Part shown: positions 1 through 6,616 of the stretch, piece after piece | How the letters are laid out: every line of letters starts with the position of its first letter | How positions within the stretch are numbered: the stretch's first letter is position 1 | From: Chloroflexota bacterium | GTDB lineage: Bacteria > Chloroflexota > Dehalococcoidia > GIF9 > UBA5629 | Direction of reading: 5' to 3' | Length of the DNA stretch: 10,026 nt | Assembly: GCA_026389655.1 (NCBI GenBank) | Contig: JAPLHL010000023.1 | Coordinates: forward strand, 1-10,026 | Notes under the pieces: model-generated | Told to the model about the DNA's origin: nothing | The model's input: only the letters and a program-made list of their open reading frames with translations | The model's database searches: none | Translations under genes and position numbers: made by a program

Positions 1-107
1 AGACCGGGTATAAGGCCATAGAACTTTGCTGGATGACATGGTTGATACAAAGCGAGGCGGGCTTAAGCAGGACCGAAAAATACGCAAGCCTGTTGCCTAA
101 AATATGA
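1..107 (+). CDS. C-terminal tail of an unidentified protein (partial)
   Basis: An open frame enters from the left edge (first full codon at position 3) and ends at TGA 105-107. It gives about 34 residues that include YKAIELCWMTWLI and end in YASLLPKI. The stop overlaps the ATG of the next gene as ATGA (104-107), a typical translational-coupling junction and the main reason to believe the frame is real. The other two forward frames stop early here (TAA at 11-13, TAG at 19-21). The tail is too short to assign a family. It is probably the upstream member of an operon with the VTT membrane protein. Confidence 0.6.
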   Translation, partial: TGYKAIELCWMTWLIQSEAGLSRTEKYASLLPKI

Positions 108-742
108 AGAATGATGAAGAACGTGTCAAAGTAGAGCTGGAACAAATCGAAGAGAAAGAAGAGATAAGGCCCGGTTTTTGGACCAAAGACAGGGTCATAC
201 AAATTGTGACATTGCTGCTCGTTATCGCCCTTTTTCTCATTATATTCTGGCAGCGCAAGAACATAATGGAATTCTCCCGCCAGCTCAGCGAATACGGGGG
301 GCTTAAATATGTCGGGGTCTTTATAATTTCGGCAGCAGCTTCAGCCACGATAATTATTCCCGTGCCGGGGCTGGCAATGACCTCCGCCTTCGGCGCGTTT
401 TCGGCAAATTCATGGGACCCTCTCTGGTTTGGAGTGGCATCCGGTTTAGGAGCCACACTGGGTGAATTCACGGGATACATGCTGGGTTACAGCGGCCGCA
501 TGGCGATTCCATATACAAAAACATATGAAAGAATAGTGGAATGGATGCGCAAATGGGGCAGTTGGACGATCTTTGTGCTTGCTTTCATACCGAACCCGTT
601 ATTCGATATAGCAGGGTTGGCCGCCGGCATACTGAAATACCCTGCATGGAAATTCCTGCTGGTAGGCGCGGCCGGCAGACTGCCTAAACATATACTCTTT
701 TCCTACCTCGGGTACTGGGGTATACATTTATTTCCCAGATAG
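104..742 (+). CDS. VTT/SNARE-associated (DedA-like) inner-membrane protein
   Basis: This 212-residue integral membrane protein looks like the VTT/SNARE-assoc family (DedA, TVP38, TMEM64), whose members are linked to lipid scrambling or transport and membrane homeostasis. A charged cytoplasmic N terminus (residues 1-28, rich in E and K) precedes a first helix at about 31-49. Further hydrophobic segments lie at about 68-90, 105-128, 153-176 and 181-205. Family hallmarks are the Gly-rich LGATLGEFTGYMLGYSGR (115-132), the re-entrant-loop-like AFIPNPLFDIAGLAAG (160-175) and GRLPKHILFSYLG near the end. Length is normal for the family. There is no clear Shine-Dalgarno, which fits coupling to the upstream frame through the ATGA overlap. 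The C_GCAxxG_C_C gene follows 21 bases downstream, probably in the same operon. Family assignment is strong; the transported substrate is unknown. Confidence 0.9.
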   Translation: MKNDEERVKVELEQIEEKEEIRPGFWTKDRVIQIVTLLLVIALFLIIFWQRKNIMEFSRQLSEYGGLKYVGVFIISAAASATIIIPVPGLAMTSAFGAFSANSWDPLWFGVASGLGATLGEFTGYMLGYSGRMAIPYTKTYERIVEWMRKWGSWTIFVLAFIPNPLFDIAGLAAGILKYPAWKFLLVGAAGRLPKHILFSYLGYWGIHLFPR

Positions 743-763
743 AATATAAAGCGAGGTCTAAAT

Positions 764-1261
764 ATGGAACAGGAAAAGTCGATAGAAGACAGGCTCAACC
801 TGCTGGAGCAAAAAGCAGGGGATTACGAAGAGTTGTACGGCAGTTGCGCCCAGGGGACTTTATTGGCACTGCAGGAAGAATTCCGGATGGGCAACGCTCA
901 AACTATCAAGGCGGCCACCGCCATGCCCGGTATAGCGCTCAGGGGTGAAACGTGTGGGGCAGTGATCGGAGCGATAATGGCGTTGGGACTTGCCTTCGGC
1001 AACGAGAAACCGGACGATTTTGCTGCGGTCCAACGCACTACAAGCGCATCGCGCAAGCTGTGCAGGCGCTTCGAAGAGGAATTCGGCGGCTGCAATTGCC
1101 GGGATGTACAGCACCATATGTTCGGCCGCAGCTTCAACCTGACCGATCCGAATGACCAGGCGGAATTCGTCGCCGCCAATGCAATAAATAAATGCCGTGC
1201 TCCTGCAGGGAAAGCCGCCAGGATCGCGGGACAAATTATTCTCGATGGTACTAAATATTAA
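764..1261 (+). CDS. C_GCAxxG_C_C family cysteine-rich protein
   Basis: This is a 165-residue soluble protein with the cysteine pattern of the C_GCAxxG_C_C family. GSCAQGTL (27-33) carries Cys28 and GETCGAVIGAIMALGL (61-76) carries Cys64 within the Gly-Cys-Gly-Ala core. Cys100 and a GGCNCRD cluster (Cys110, Cys112) follow, with a last Cys144 in INKC. The family is common in anaerobes and is thought to bind a metal or take part in redox chemistry, sometimes next to or fused with oxidoreductases; the biochemical role is not established. A GCGAGG-type ribosome site (751-756) sits about 8 bases before the ATG. The gene follows the VTT protein by 21 bases, suggesting co-transcription. No membrane segment or signal peptide is evident, so a cytoplasmic location is likely. 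No T-rich terminator is visible between its stop and the next promoter. Confidence 0.88.
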   Translation: MEQEKSIEDRLNLLEQKAGDYEELYGSCAQGTLLALQEEFRMGNAQTIKAATAMPGIALRGETCGAVIGAIMALGLAFGNEKPDDFAAVQRTTSASRKLCRRFEEEFGGCNCRDVQHHMFGRSFNLTDPNDQAEFVAANAINKCRAPAGKAARIAGQIILDGTKY

Positions 1262-1316
1262 AATCCACGCAGCGAAATTAATCACCTTTCCCGGGCAGAG
1301 TACAGATAAAAGGGAA

Positions 1317-1344
1317 TTGACAATTATTCATATTTATATATAAT
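1317..1344 (+). promoter_or_regulatory. Consensus sigma-70 promoter for the TetR gene
   Basis: A perfect -35 TTGACA (1317-1322) and a perfect -10 TATAAT (1339-1344) are separated by 16 bases of AT-rich spacer. Transcription would start near 1351, leaving a leader of about 24 bases before the ATG at 1375. A full match to both boxes suggests strong basal transcription that needs repression, consistent with an autoregulated TetR gene. Confidence 0.75.
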
Positions 1345-1360
1345 GTTCATGAAGCAAAAA

Positions 1361-1374
1361 AGAGCGCTCGCTCT
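1361..1374 (+). promoter_or_regulatory. Candidate TetR autoregulatory operator (inverted repeat)
   Basis: AGAGCG (1361-1366) and CGCTCT (1369-1374) form a perfect 6-base inverted repeat around a 2-base centre. It lies directly against the start codon and just downstream of the predicted transcription start. A repressor bound here would block elongation and translation initiation. A short TTCATGAA palindrome (1346-1353) overlaps the predicted start site. No good Shine-Dalgarno is seen because the repeat occupies that space. Assigning it as the operator of the adjacent regulator is inference. Confidence 0.4.
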
Positions 1375-2025
1375 ATGAAAGAAAACGATATCAGAACATA
1401 TAGCCGCAATACTGAATTAGTCTCTGAAAGAAGAGAGCACATAGCAAAATCAGTAGCGCCGCTTTTTGTTAAACAAGGATACGAACGCACTACTATCCGC
1501 GACATTGCCAAAGTGTGCGGCATGTCTATGGGGCATCTCTATTACTATATCGGCAGCAAGGAAGATATCCTCGGTATAATGATGGACTATGACCAGCATT
1601 TCTACACCGACTTCGTGAAGCAAATGATCGCCAGCTATGATTCACTCAGCCCAACCGACGCACTTATAAAAGTTATTGATGACTTATACAGGGGGATGGC
1701 TGGAATCCCTGATTTCACACGCTTTTTTTACCAGGAAATGAAAAACCTGCAACGGGACGCCCGCAGAGTAATCATGGACAGGGAAAGGACCCTTATGGCG
1801 GAATTCGAGAAAATGTTGCAAAGGGGTTGCGATAGCGGAGAATTCGTCATAAATGATCTCACTTTGGTTGCCAACACCATCATCGTTACAGGTCATATGT
1901 GGGTTTTGAGGAAACCTTTATTCGCTAGAGGATATTTACTGGACGACTATATCCGGTATCAGACCGAAAATATTTTAAAAAGTATATCAGCTTACCCTAA
2001 AAAGAAGCCTGAAGCCCAAGATTAG
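1375..2025 (+). CDS. TetR/AcrR family transcriptional regulator
   Basis: This 216-residue protein has an N-terminal TetR DNA-binding domain at about residues 17-66. The core TTIRDIAKVCGMSMGHLYYYIGSKEDI (given in parts: TTIRDIAKVCGMS at 39-51, GHLYYYIGSKEDI at 53-65) is a standard TetR helix-turn-helix. The remainder is an all-helical ligand and dimerisation domain. Its FTRFFYQEMKNL and VIMDRERTLMAEFEKML stretches resemble, by eye, regulators of fatty-acid and acyl-CoA genes. The ATG at 1375 is the only in-frame start near the promoter, with no in-frame ATG, GTG or TTG between it and the -10 box. The gene lies 124 bases upstream of an acyl-CoA synthetase in the same direction, so it probably controls that gene and itself. 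An acyl or acyl-CoA ligand is a reasonable inference but is not shown by sequence. Confidence 0.92.
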   Translation: MKENDIRTYSRNTELVSERREHIAKSVAPLFVKQGYERTTIRDIAKVCGMSMGHLYYYIGSKEDILGIMMDYDQHFYTDFVKQMIASYDSLSPTDALIKVIDDLYRGMAGIPDFTRFFYQEMKNLQRDARRVIMDRERTLMAEFEKMLQRGCDSGEFVINDLTLVANTIIVTGHMWVLRKPLFARGYLLDDYIRYQTENILKSISAYPKKKPEAQD

Positions 2026-2071
2026 CTCAGATAGTTATTTCATTATAACTGCCCTGAATTTAACATATACG

Positions 2072-2083
2072 GAATCGTGATTC
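2072..2083 (+). promoter_or_regulatory. Candidate operator between the TetR and ligase genes
   Basis: GAATC (2072-2076) and GATTC (2079-2083) form a perfect inverted repeat with a 2-base centre, the same geometry as the repeat before the TetR start although the sequence differs. It sits inside a wider inverted repeat, CCTGAAT (2053-2059) with ATTCAGG (2080-2086). The octamer GAATTTAA occurs at 2056-2063 and again at 2086-2093, 30 bases apart. This is suggestive of a regulator site in front of the ligase gene. I see no convincing -35/-10 pair here, so the ligase may also be read from the TetR promoter. Confidence 0.3.
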
Positions 2084-2152
2084 AGGAATTTAATTATTTA
2101 TGCCAGGTATGCAGACAAGTGGATATCGTATTTAGATTTTACGGGAGGTATG

Positions 2153-3700
2153 ATGGACTATAACATAGGGCGCTGGCTTGATGACAATGTAAAAAAATAC
2201 GGCGAATACAAACAGTTTATTTACCTCGGCGCCGCCGGGGAACAAACCTGGACAAACAAGCAGATCCTCGACCATGCCAAAGCGCTGGCTACCGGTCTAC
2301 AAAATATCGGTGTAAAAAAGGGGGACATCCTGGGCTCCGTCATCAGCAACATTCCCGAAATCCCGGAGATTATGAATGGCGTTACCCGGATGGGCGCAGC
2401 TTACCTCCCGATAATCTACATGCTGACGCCAGCCGAGATACGCTACATACTGCAGGATTCAGCCTGCAAAATCGTATTTACAGATGATATCCTTCTCCCC
2501 AAAGTACGCGAGGCTGCCGCCGGCCTGAATACCATTCAAAAGATTATAGTCATTGGTAAAGAGGGGGGGCCCGATATAATTCCCTATAGCGACCTGTTGA
2601 AGGACTCCAGTAAAGGCAATGTAGCTGATGTAGATAAGGAAGACCTCGCTATTCTTATGTACACCTCAGGCACCACAGGTTTCCCCAAGGGGGTCATGCT
2701 TACCCACAATAACCTTGAATGCCAGATGAAAACCGGTTACTCGGTCTGGAGCTGCAATCCCGGGGACGCGCTGCTTACTACGATACCTATGAACCATATT
2801 TACGGCGTGCTTAGCTGCCTGGAAGGCTACTTCTCAGGTTTTGTAAATATACTGATGCCGCCGTTCGACCCCAGAAAAGTATTGGACGCTCTCAAGAAAT
2901 ACAATGTCAAAATTATTCCGGTTGTCCCGACCATATTAATATTTATGATACTAGTGGCGGACCCCAAGAAAGATGACCTGTCATTCGTTGACCTGCTAAT
3001 CAGTTCAGGGGGCCCGCTTGCCATGGACACTATAAAGCAATCAGAAGCCATCTTAAAAAAGGAGATCACCCAGGGCTATGGATGTACCGAAGTTGGGGGC
3101 TCCATCGCCCGCCAGCGGAGGGACTGGCCGCGAAAACCGGGCAGTGTGGGGTTCCCCATGCCGGGACTGGCCTTAAAAATAGTAGATGACAATGATAACG
3201 AGGTCCCACGCGGCACCGAAGGTGAGATTATCTGCTGCGGCCCGATAGTTACAAAGGGCTACCTGAATAAGCCAAAAGAAACAGCTGAGGCCCTCAAGGG
3301 GGGTTGGCTGCATACGGGTGATCTTGGCAAATTGGATGATGTCGGAGAGCTGTATGTTACGGGAAGAAAAAAGGACCTGATAATTAAGGGAGGGGAGAAC
3401 ATAGACCCCGGTGTGGCCGAAGGCTGGTTATATAAACACCCGGCAGTGCTGGAATGTGCCGTTGTCGCTATACCTGATGAAAAATATGGAGAGGAAGTGG
3501 GGGCGGCGGTAGTGTTAAAACCGGGACAGAAGGTCACCGAAGAAGAGCTGCTGTCTTACCTTGGAGAGAAACTGCACCACTTTGTCGCACCCAAGAGAAT
3601 ATTCTTCATGGAAGCGCTCCCCAAGACCGGCTTGGGCAAGATACTTAAGCGTGAGATCCGGCGAATAATCAAGGAAAAGATGCAGAATATGTCAAAGTAA
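2153..3700 (+). CDS. AMP-forming acyl-CoA synthetase (ANL superfamily)
   Basis: This adenylate-forming ligase would convert a carboxylic acid, ATP and CoA to acyl-CoA, AMP and pyrophosphate. Numbering below counts from an ATG at 2150. The phosphate-binding A3 loop is YTSGTTGFPKG (171-181). A5 is GYGCTEVGG (309-317) and the TGDL motif is at 389-392. The hinge and A8 loop are GRKKDLIIKGGENID (405-419), and A10 is PKTGLGKILK (491-500) with the catalytic lysine at 497. Length is normal for a medium- or long-chain type enzyme. ATGs at 2150 and 2153 are adjacent. The GGGAGG ribosome site (2143-2148) leaves only 1 base before the first and 4 before the second, so I prefer 2153. The A8 loop reads GENIDPGVAE, where relatives usually have a Glu two residues after Pro. 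Adjacent TetR and lipocalin-like genes suggest a lipid or hydrophobic acid substrate. Confidence 0.93.
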   Translation: MDYNIGRWLDDNVKKYGEYKQFIYLGAAGEQTWTNKQILDHAKALATGLQNIGVKKGDILGSVISNIPEIPEIMNGVTRMGAAYLPIIYMLTPAEIRYILQDSACKIVFTDDILLPKVREAAAGLNTIQKIIVIGKEGGPDIIPYSDLLKDSSKGNVADVDKEDLAILMYTSGTTGFPKGVMLTHNNLECQMKTGYSVWSCNPGDALLTTIPMNHIYGVLSCLEGYFSGFVNILMPPFDPRKVLDALKKYNVKIIPVVPTILIFMILVADPKKDDLSFVDLLISSGGPLAMDTIKQSEAILKKEITQGYGCTEVGGSIARQRRDWPRKPGSVGFPMPGLALKIVDDNDNEVPRGTEGEIICCGPIVTKGYLNKPKETAEALKGGWLHTGDLGKLDDVGELYVTGRKKDLIIKGGENIDPGVAEGWLYKHPAVLECAVVAIPDEKYGEEVGAAVVLKPGQKVTEEELLSYLGEKLHHFVAPKRIFFMEALPKTGLGKILKREIRRIIKEKMQNMSK

Positions 3701-3840
3701 GACTCCCCTGCAAAACAGGAAACCTGCAATTGACCTGGCAGGTGTTGAAAATTGGGAAATGGGTCTAACACAAGTCAACCTTACCGGTTGCCCGGTGTTT
3801 ACCTTAACGAAATAAATTAATAGTTTCTGAGGGAGAATAA

Positions 3841-4815
3841 ATGTCAAACAAACCAATCACTGAATACCAGAATAAAGACGATGCAATGCACCCATACCCG
3901 GACGATAACTACTATGAATGGTGGTACCTTGATGCGCAATTTGATAACGGTTATTCATGCGTTATTACTTTCCATTACCGCCTCGTTTTTGCTGAAACCC
4001 ATATACCGGGTATACAACTGCATATTTATGCACCCGATGGTAAAAATGTCGTCACTTTTAAACCCTTCGATGTAAAAGACTGCAGCGCATCAACCGATCA
4101 CTGCGATGTTAAAATGGGCGGCAATTTCGTGCGTCAGGAAAAAGACGGCACCTATAAAGTCTCAGTACACACAAAGCGCGCAGGCGCAGACCTGACTTTT
4201 AAAAATATACTGCCCGGCTGGAAACCGGAAGGATCAGGCATATTGCTGGATAAAGGCGGCGCCATCCAGGGATGGTGTGTCCCAATTCCGCGGGGAGAAG
4301 TTAAAGGAACCCTCTACATTGGTGAAACCCCGATAAAGGTGAAATGCAACCGGGGATACCACGATCACAACTGGGGTAACTCCAATATGCATGATTACTT
4401 CAGCGGATGGTACTGGGGCCGTCTCTATGACGAGAAATATACCTTGATATACGGCTGGGTTTATCCAATGAATCCGAAGGACCCCATGTCCGCCAAGCTA
4501 TATCTTGCCCGCGAGAAAAAAGTTTTGCTTACAACCGAAAATTTTACGCTTAAAGAGGCAAAATTGGAGACAGACCCCGAGCTACAAAGACAGTATGCTA
4601 AAGACTTGACTCTGACAAGCAAAGACAAAGACGTAGAATTTAACTGCCAGATGATAACAAAAAGTGTTGTGGAAAAAGTAAATATGAGCGCTGCCGCCAA
4701 GTGGCCCACATATTACTGGAGGTTCCTTGCCGATTACAAGGCGGAAATCAAGGCGGGAGGCCGCACGGAAAAGGTCAAGGGTGAAACTATACACGAGTAT
4801 ATGCTTTTTAAATAG
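3841..4815 (+). CDS. CrtC/AttH-like double-lipocalin protein, first paralogue
   Basis: This 324-residue protein resembles the carotenoid 1,2-hydratase (CrtC)/AttH lipocalin-like family. Near the N terminus it has EWWYLD (26-31) and FDNGY (34-38). It also has a CSAS...CDVKMG cysteine segment (81-93), GADLTF, LPGWKP (124-129) and the family signature GYHDHNWGN (172-180), followed by WGRLYDEKY. The C terminus has YYWRFLADYKAEI and ends EYMLFK. Known members bind or hydrate hydrophobic polyenes or lipids and fold as two lipocalin barrels. No signal peptide is seen, so it is probably cytoplasmic. GGGAGA (3831-3836) is a well-placed ribosome site. The gene lies 140 bases after the acyl-CoA synthetase and 39 before its paralogue. 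No other carotenoid genes are in the window, so a carotenoid substrate should not be assumed. Confidence 0.8.
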   Translation: MSNKPITEYQNKDDAMHPYPDDNYYEWWYLDAQFDNGYSCVITFHYRLVFAETHIPGIQLHIYAPDGKNVVTFKPFDVKDCSASTDHCDVKMGGNFVRQEKDGTYKVSVHTKRAGADLTFKNILPGWKPEGSGILLDKGGAIQGWCVPIPRGEVKGTLYIGETPIKVKCNRGYHDHNWGNSNMHDYFSGWYWGRLYDEKYTLIYGWVYPMNPKDPMSAKLYLAREKKVLLTTENFTLKEAKLETDPELQRQYAKDLTLTSKDKDVEFNCQMITKSVVEKVNMSAAAKWPTYYWRFLADYKAEIKAGGRTEKVKGETIHEYMLFK

Positions 4816-4854
4816 CTATATTAATTAAATCATCATAATAAAAGGAGACTTATC

Positions 4855-5820
4855 ATGTCAGGAACCATGGGTTACCAGGACAAGGACGACGGGCGTCATT
4901 TCTATGACACACCCGACTACTATGAATGGTGGTATTTCGACGGCCATTTTGATAATGGCTACACCTGTGCGCTGGGCTTTCATTTTCCTTTTGCGCACTA
5001 TAAACCACATTTCCCGGCATTAAATATATCGATATATACCCCTGACGGGCAGGATATCGCCATAGTAAAGCCCATCGACCCCGGCACATGCAGCGCAAGC
5101 GCTGAGAAATGCGACGTCAAGATGGGAGAGTATTTTGCACGCCAGGAAAGCGACGATACTTATCATATATACGGTAAAAGCGAAAGGGGTGGAGCAGACC
5201 TAATTTTCCGAAGAAAGCTTCCCGGATGGAAGCCGCTCGGAAAGGGATATCTTTACGATAACGGCACCGAAAAACAGAACTGGCTAGTGCCATGCCCGCG
5301 CGCCGAGGTGGAGGGCACGCTGTATGTCGGGGACAAATCAATCAATGTCAAAGGACTCGGATATCACGACCATAACTGGGGAAACTGCGAAATGGAAGAC
5401 AGCCTGCACAGCTGGTTCTGGGGACGCCTGCACCACCCGGAATATACAGTGATTTATTATTACCTTTATCCGGCCAGGAAAGGCGAACCTGATGAATCAC
5501 GTTTTTACCTTGCAAAAGGTGATAAACCTATCCTTTTACCCGACCATTTCAACCTGAAATATTCCAATGAAATCAAGGATGAGCAGTTCAATAAATCAAT
5601 TGCCAGCGACCTTGCCATATCTGCTAAAGGCGATGACGCCCAGTTTAAAATGGACGTTCATTGTTCAGCCATCTCCACTCACGCCATAATAGACCACGCC
5701 GCAGCGTGGAAGCAATATTACTGGCGGCTTGTCGCTGACTGTAAAGCGGAAATAACCTATGGCGGTAAAACCGACAAAATAACGGGCAAACCCAATAGCG
5801 AATATATGCTTCTCAGGTAA
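4855..5820 (+). CDS. CrtC/AttH-like double-lipocalin protein, second paralogue
   Basis: This 321-residue tandem paralogue of the preceding gene aligns over its whole length, with roughly half the residues identical by eye. It shares EWWYFD (24-29), FDNGY (32-36), CSAS...CDVKMG, GGADLIF, LPGWKP (122-127) and GYHDHNWGN (169-177). It also shares the WFWGRL segment, a YYWR motif and the C-terminal EYML. AAGGAG (4842-4847) sits 7 bases before the ATG, a strong ribosome site. The 39-base gap implies one transcript with the first copy. The copies differ most around residues 40-60, where the first copy reads VITFHYRLVFAETHI and this one GFHFPFAHYKPHF. This could mean different ligands or a heteromeric pair. 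No signal peptide is seen. Family assignment rests on the EWWY and GYHDHNWG signatures; the enzymatic activity is unknown. Confidence 0.8.
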   Translation: MSGTMGYQDKDDGRHFYDTPDYYEWWYFDGHFDNGYTCALGFHFPFAHYKPHFPALNISIYTPDGQDIAIVKPIDPGTCSASAEKCDVKMGEYFARQESDDTYHIYGKSERGGADLIFRRKLPGWKPLGKGYLYDNGTEKQNWLVPCPRAEVEGTLYVGDKSINVKGLGYHDHNWGNCEMEDSLHSWFWGRLHHPEYTVIYYYLYPARKGEPDESRFYLAKGDKPILLPDHFNLKYSNEIKDEQFNKSIASDLAISAKGDDAQFKMDVHCSAISTHAIIDHAAAWKQYYWRLVADCKAEITYGGKTDKITGKPNSEYMLLR

Positions 5821-5855
5821 GAGAATCCACTACATTCTAATTACTGGGCAGCTTA

Positions 5856-5871
5856 TCGAGTATAAACTCGA
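5856..5871 (+). other. Small hairpin after the lipocalin operon
   Basis: TCGAGT (5856-5861) and ACTCGA (5866-5871) pair around a 4-base ATAA loop, 35 bases after the second lipocalin stop. It is followed by an A-rich rather than T-rich stretch, so it is more likely an mRNA 3'-end stabiliser or pause site than a full terminator. Confidence 0.25.
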
Positions 5872-5888
5872 ATACAAATAGATCAATG

Positions 5889-5920
5889 GGGCTTCGGTAC
5901 CTTACCGTGCCGGAGCCCTT
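5889..5920 (+). terminator. GC-rich hairpin, probable terminator of the + strand operon
   Basis: GGGCTTCGGTA (5889-5899) pairs with TGCCGGAGCCC (5908-5918), giving 11 base pairs including two G-U wobbles around an 8-base loop. It lies about 70 bases after the second lipocalin stop. Only two T bases follow, so it is imperfect as an intrinsic terminator and may act together with the stronger palindrome at 6001. Confidence 0.4.
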
Positions 5921-6000
5921 CCATAAGCAGGTCAGTCACCATATCGGCTACCTCTCAGTATTAGAGAACCTGATAGCTGTATAAACAAACTCTAAAATCA

Positions 6001-6036
6001 ACGGGCTTCTCATATGAGAAGCCCGTTATATTTTTA
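6001..6036 (+). terminator. Perfect-palindrome intrinsic terminator in the convergent region
   Basis: Positions 6001-6026 are a perfect 26-base palindrome beginning ACGGGCTTCT and ending AGAAGCCCGT. They are followed by a T-rich tail (TATATTTTTATT) on the + strand. On the opposite strand the tail is TGATTTT, so it may also stop leftward transcripts. It lies between the convergent lipocalin operon and the leftward module, and 23 bases left of the first 25-base direct repeat. Its GGGCTTCT/AGAAGCCC core recurs in the hairpin beside the second repeat. Confidence 0.7.
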
Positions 6037-6049
6037 TTCCATGTTTTTG

Positions 6050-6074
6050 GTGGAGGCGAGGGAGGGTCGAACTC
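6050..6074 (-). repeat. 25-base direct repeat, copy 1 (tRNA 3'-end-like)
   Basis: This 25-base sequence, starting GTGGAGGCG and ending GTCGAACTC on the + strand, is identical to 9662-9686. On the - strand it reads as a tRNA tail. There is a T-loop-like GAGTTCGACC, then CTCCC and an acceptor-like CGCCTCC, and a discriminator A with CCA continuing to 6048. The T-stem does not close properly and no D or anticodon arm lies to its right, so this is a tRNA 3' fragment and not a tRNA gene. It lies between the terminator palindrome and the leftward membrane gene. Confidence 0.7.
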
Positions 6075-6133
6075 TTCTGGCATTGGGCTCTATTTGTAAT
6101 AGGCGTGAAAGACGGCACCTGTCGTCAGCCCTT

Positions 6134-6547
6134 CTACACCTTTTTACCCGCCCTGTAAAGGCGAATTGCAAAGAAAACTACAGCAGGGATGAACAATATG
6201 GCCACCAACATTGACAGCACTATGAAATTCCACTCATACCCGGCGGTCAATATCGTGAATGCTACAAGCAAATCGTAAGAGAGTGACAGTTTAGCCAGGA
6301 CCAGCGGCAGCACCACCACTAACGCAGTCCAGGCCAGGCCGAAGATTACCCATCCTTTCTTGACAGGCTCCGTCCTCGGTGATGAGCCTTTAAAGCAAAG
6401 GACCGTCAGTACGATGTAGATGGCCAGGACAGGCGTCAGTGCAAGTGACTGAGGCGTAAAATTGATAACCCGCAATACCAGAAATGCTGCACAGATCAGT
6501 ATGAATAGGGAAAACACCACCCTGCAATACCAGGCCAGTCCTTTCAT
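6134..6547 (-). CDS. Small four-helix membrane protein of unknown function
   Basis: I do not recognise this 137-residue protein. Hydrophobic segments lie at about residues 9-27, 34-52, 65-86 and 108-129, with a possible partly buried stretch at 93-103. Charged residues cluster between helices 2 and 3 (KGSSPRTEPVKKG) and at the C terminus (RLYRAGKKV), so both ends of this topology are likely cytoplasmic by the positive-inside rule. It is clearly a real gene: an AAAGGAGGT ribosome site (6552-6560 on this strand) sits 4 bases before the ATG, the best in the window. It lies 69 bases downstream of the large secreted protein gene on the same strand, with no T-rich terminator between them, so the two are probably one transcript. 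A role as membrane partner of that protein is inference from context only. Confidence 0.75.
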   Translation of the reverse strand: MKGLAWYCRVVFSLFILICAAFLVLRVINFTPQSLALTPVLAIYIVLTVLCFKGSSPRTEPVKKGWVIFGLAWTALVVVLPLVLAKLSLSYDLLVAFTILTAGYEWNFIVLSMLVAILFIPAVVFFAIRLYRAGKKV

Positions 6548-6588
6548 GTCTACCTCCTTTTAATGTGCTCCGTAATATTTACTAGTGG

Positions 6589-6616
6589 GCGGCTGATATG
6601 ACCTTTGGCCAGCCGC
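6589..6616 (-). other. Intercistronic hairpin directly after the large gene's stop
   Basis: GCGGCTG and CAGCCGC pair as a perfect 7-base stem around a 14-base loop, beginning at the base after the TGA of the large gene. There is no T run after it, so it is not a classical terminator. It could protect or process the mRNA between the two leftward genes, or reduce expression of the downstream one. Confidence 0.3.

Noticed and set aside
3723..3743. ACCTGC/GCAGGT inverted repeat after the acyl-CoA synthetase, considered as a terminator
   Set aside because: The stem is only 6 pairs with a 10-base loop and no T run follows; read-through to the lipocalin genes is plausible.
3783..3796. ACCGG-TTGC-CCGGT hairpin and weak -35/-10-like boxes (TTGAAA 3745, TTGACC 3730) before the first lipocalin gene
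   Set aside because: The stem is short and none of the -35-like boxes has a convincing -10 at 16-18 bases.
6048..6110. A second tRNA remnant attached to direct repeat copy 1
   Set aside because: No D-arm or anticodon arm could be found on the - strand to the right of the repeat; only the 3' tail is present.
6014..6214. Forward 66-codon frame across the terminator and repeat
   Set aside because: It starts inside the terminator palindrome, crosses the tRNA-like repeat, overlaps the leftward membrane gene and has no ribosome site.
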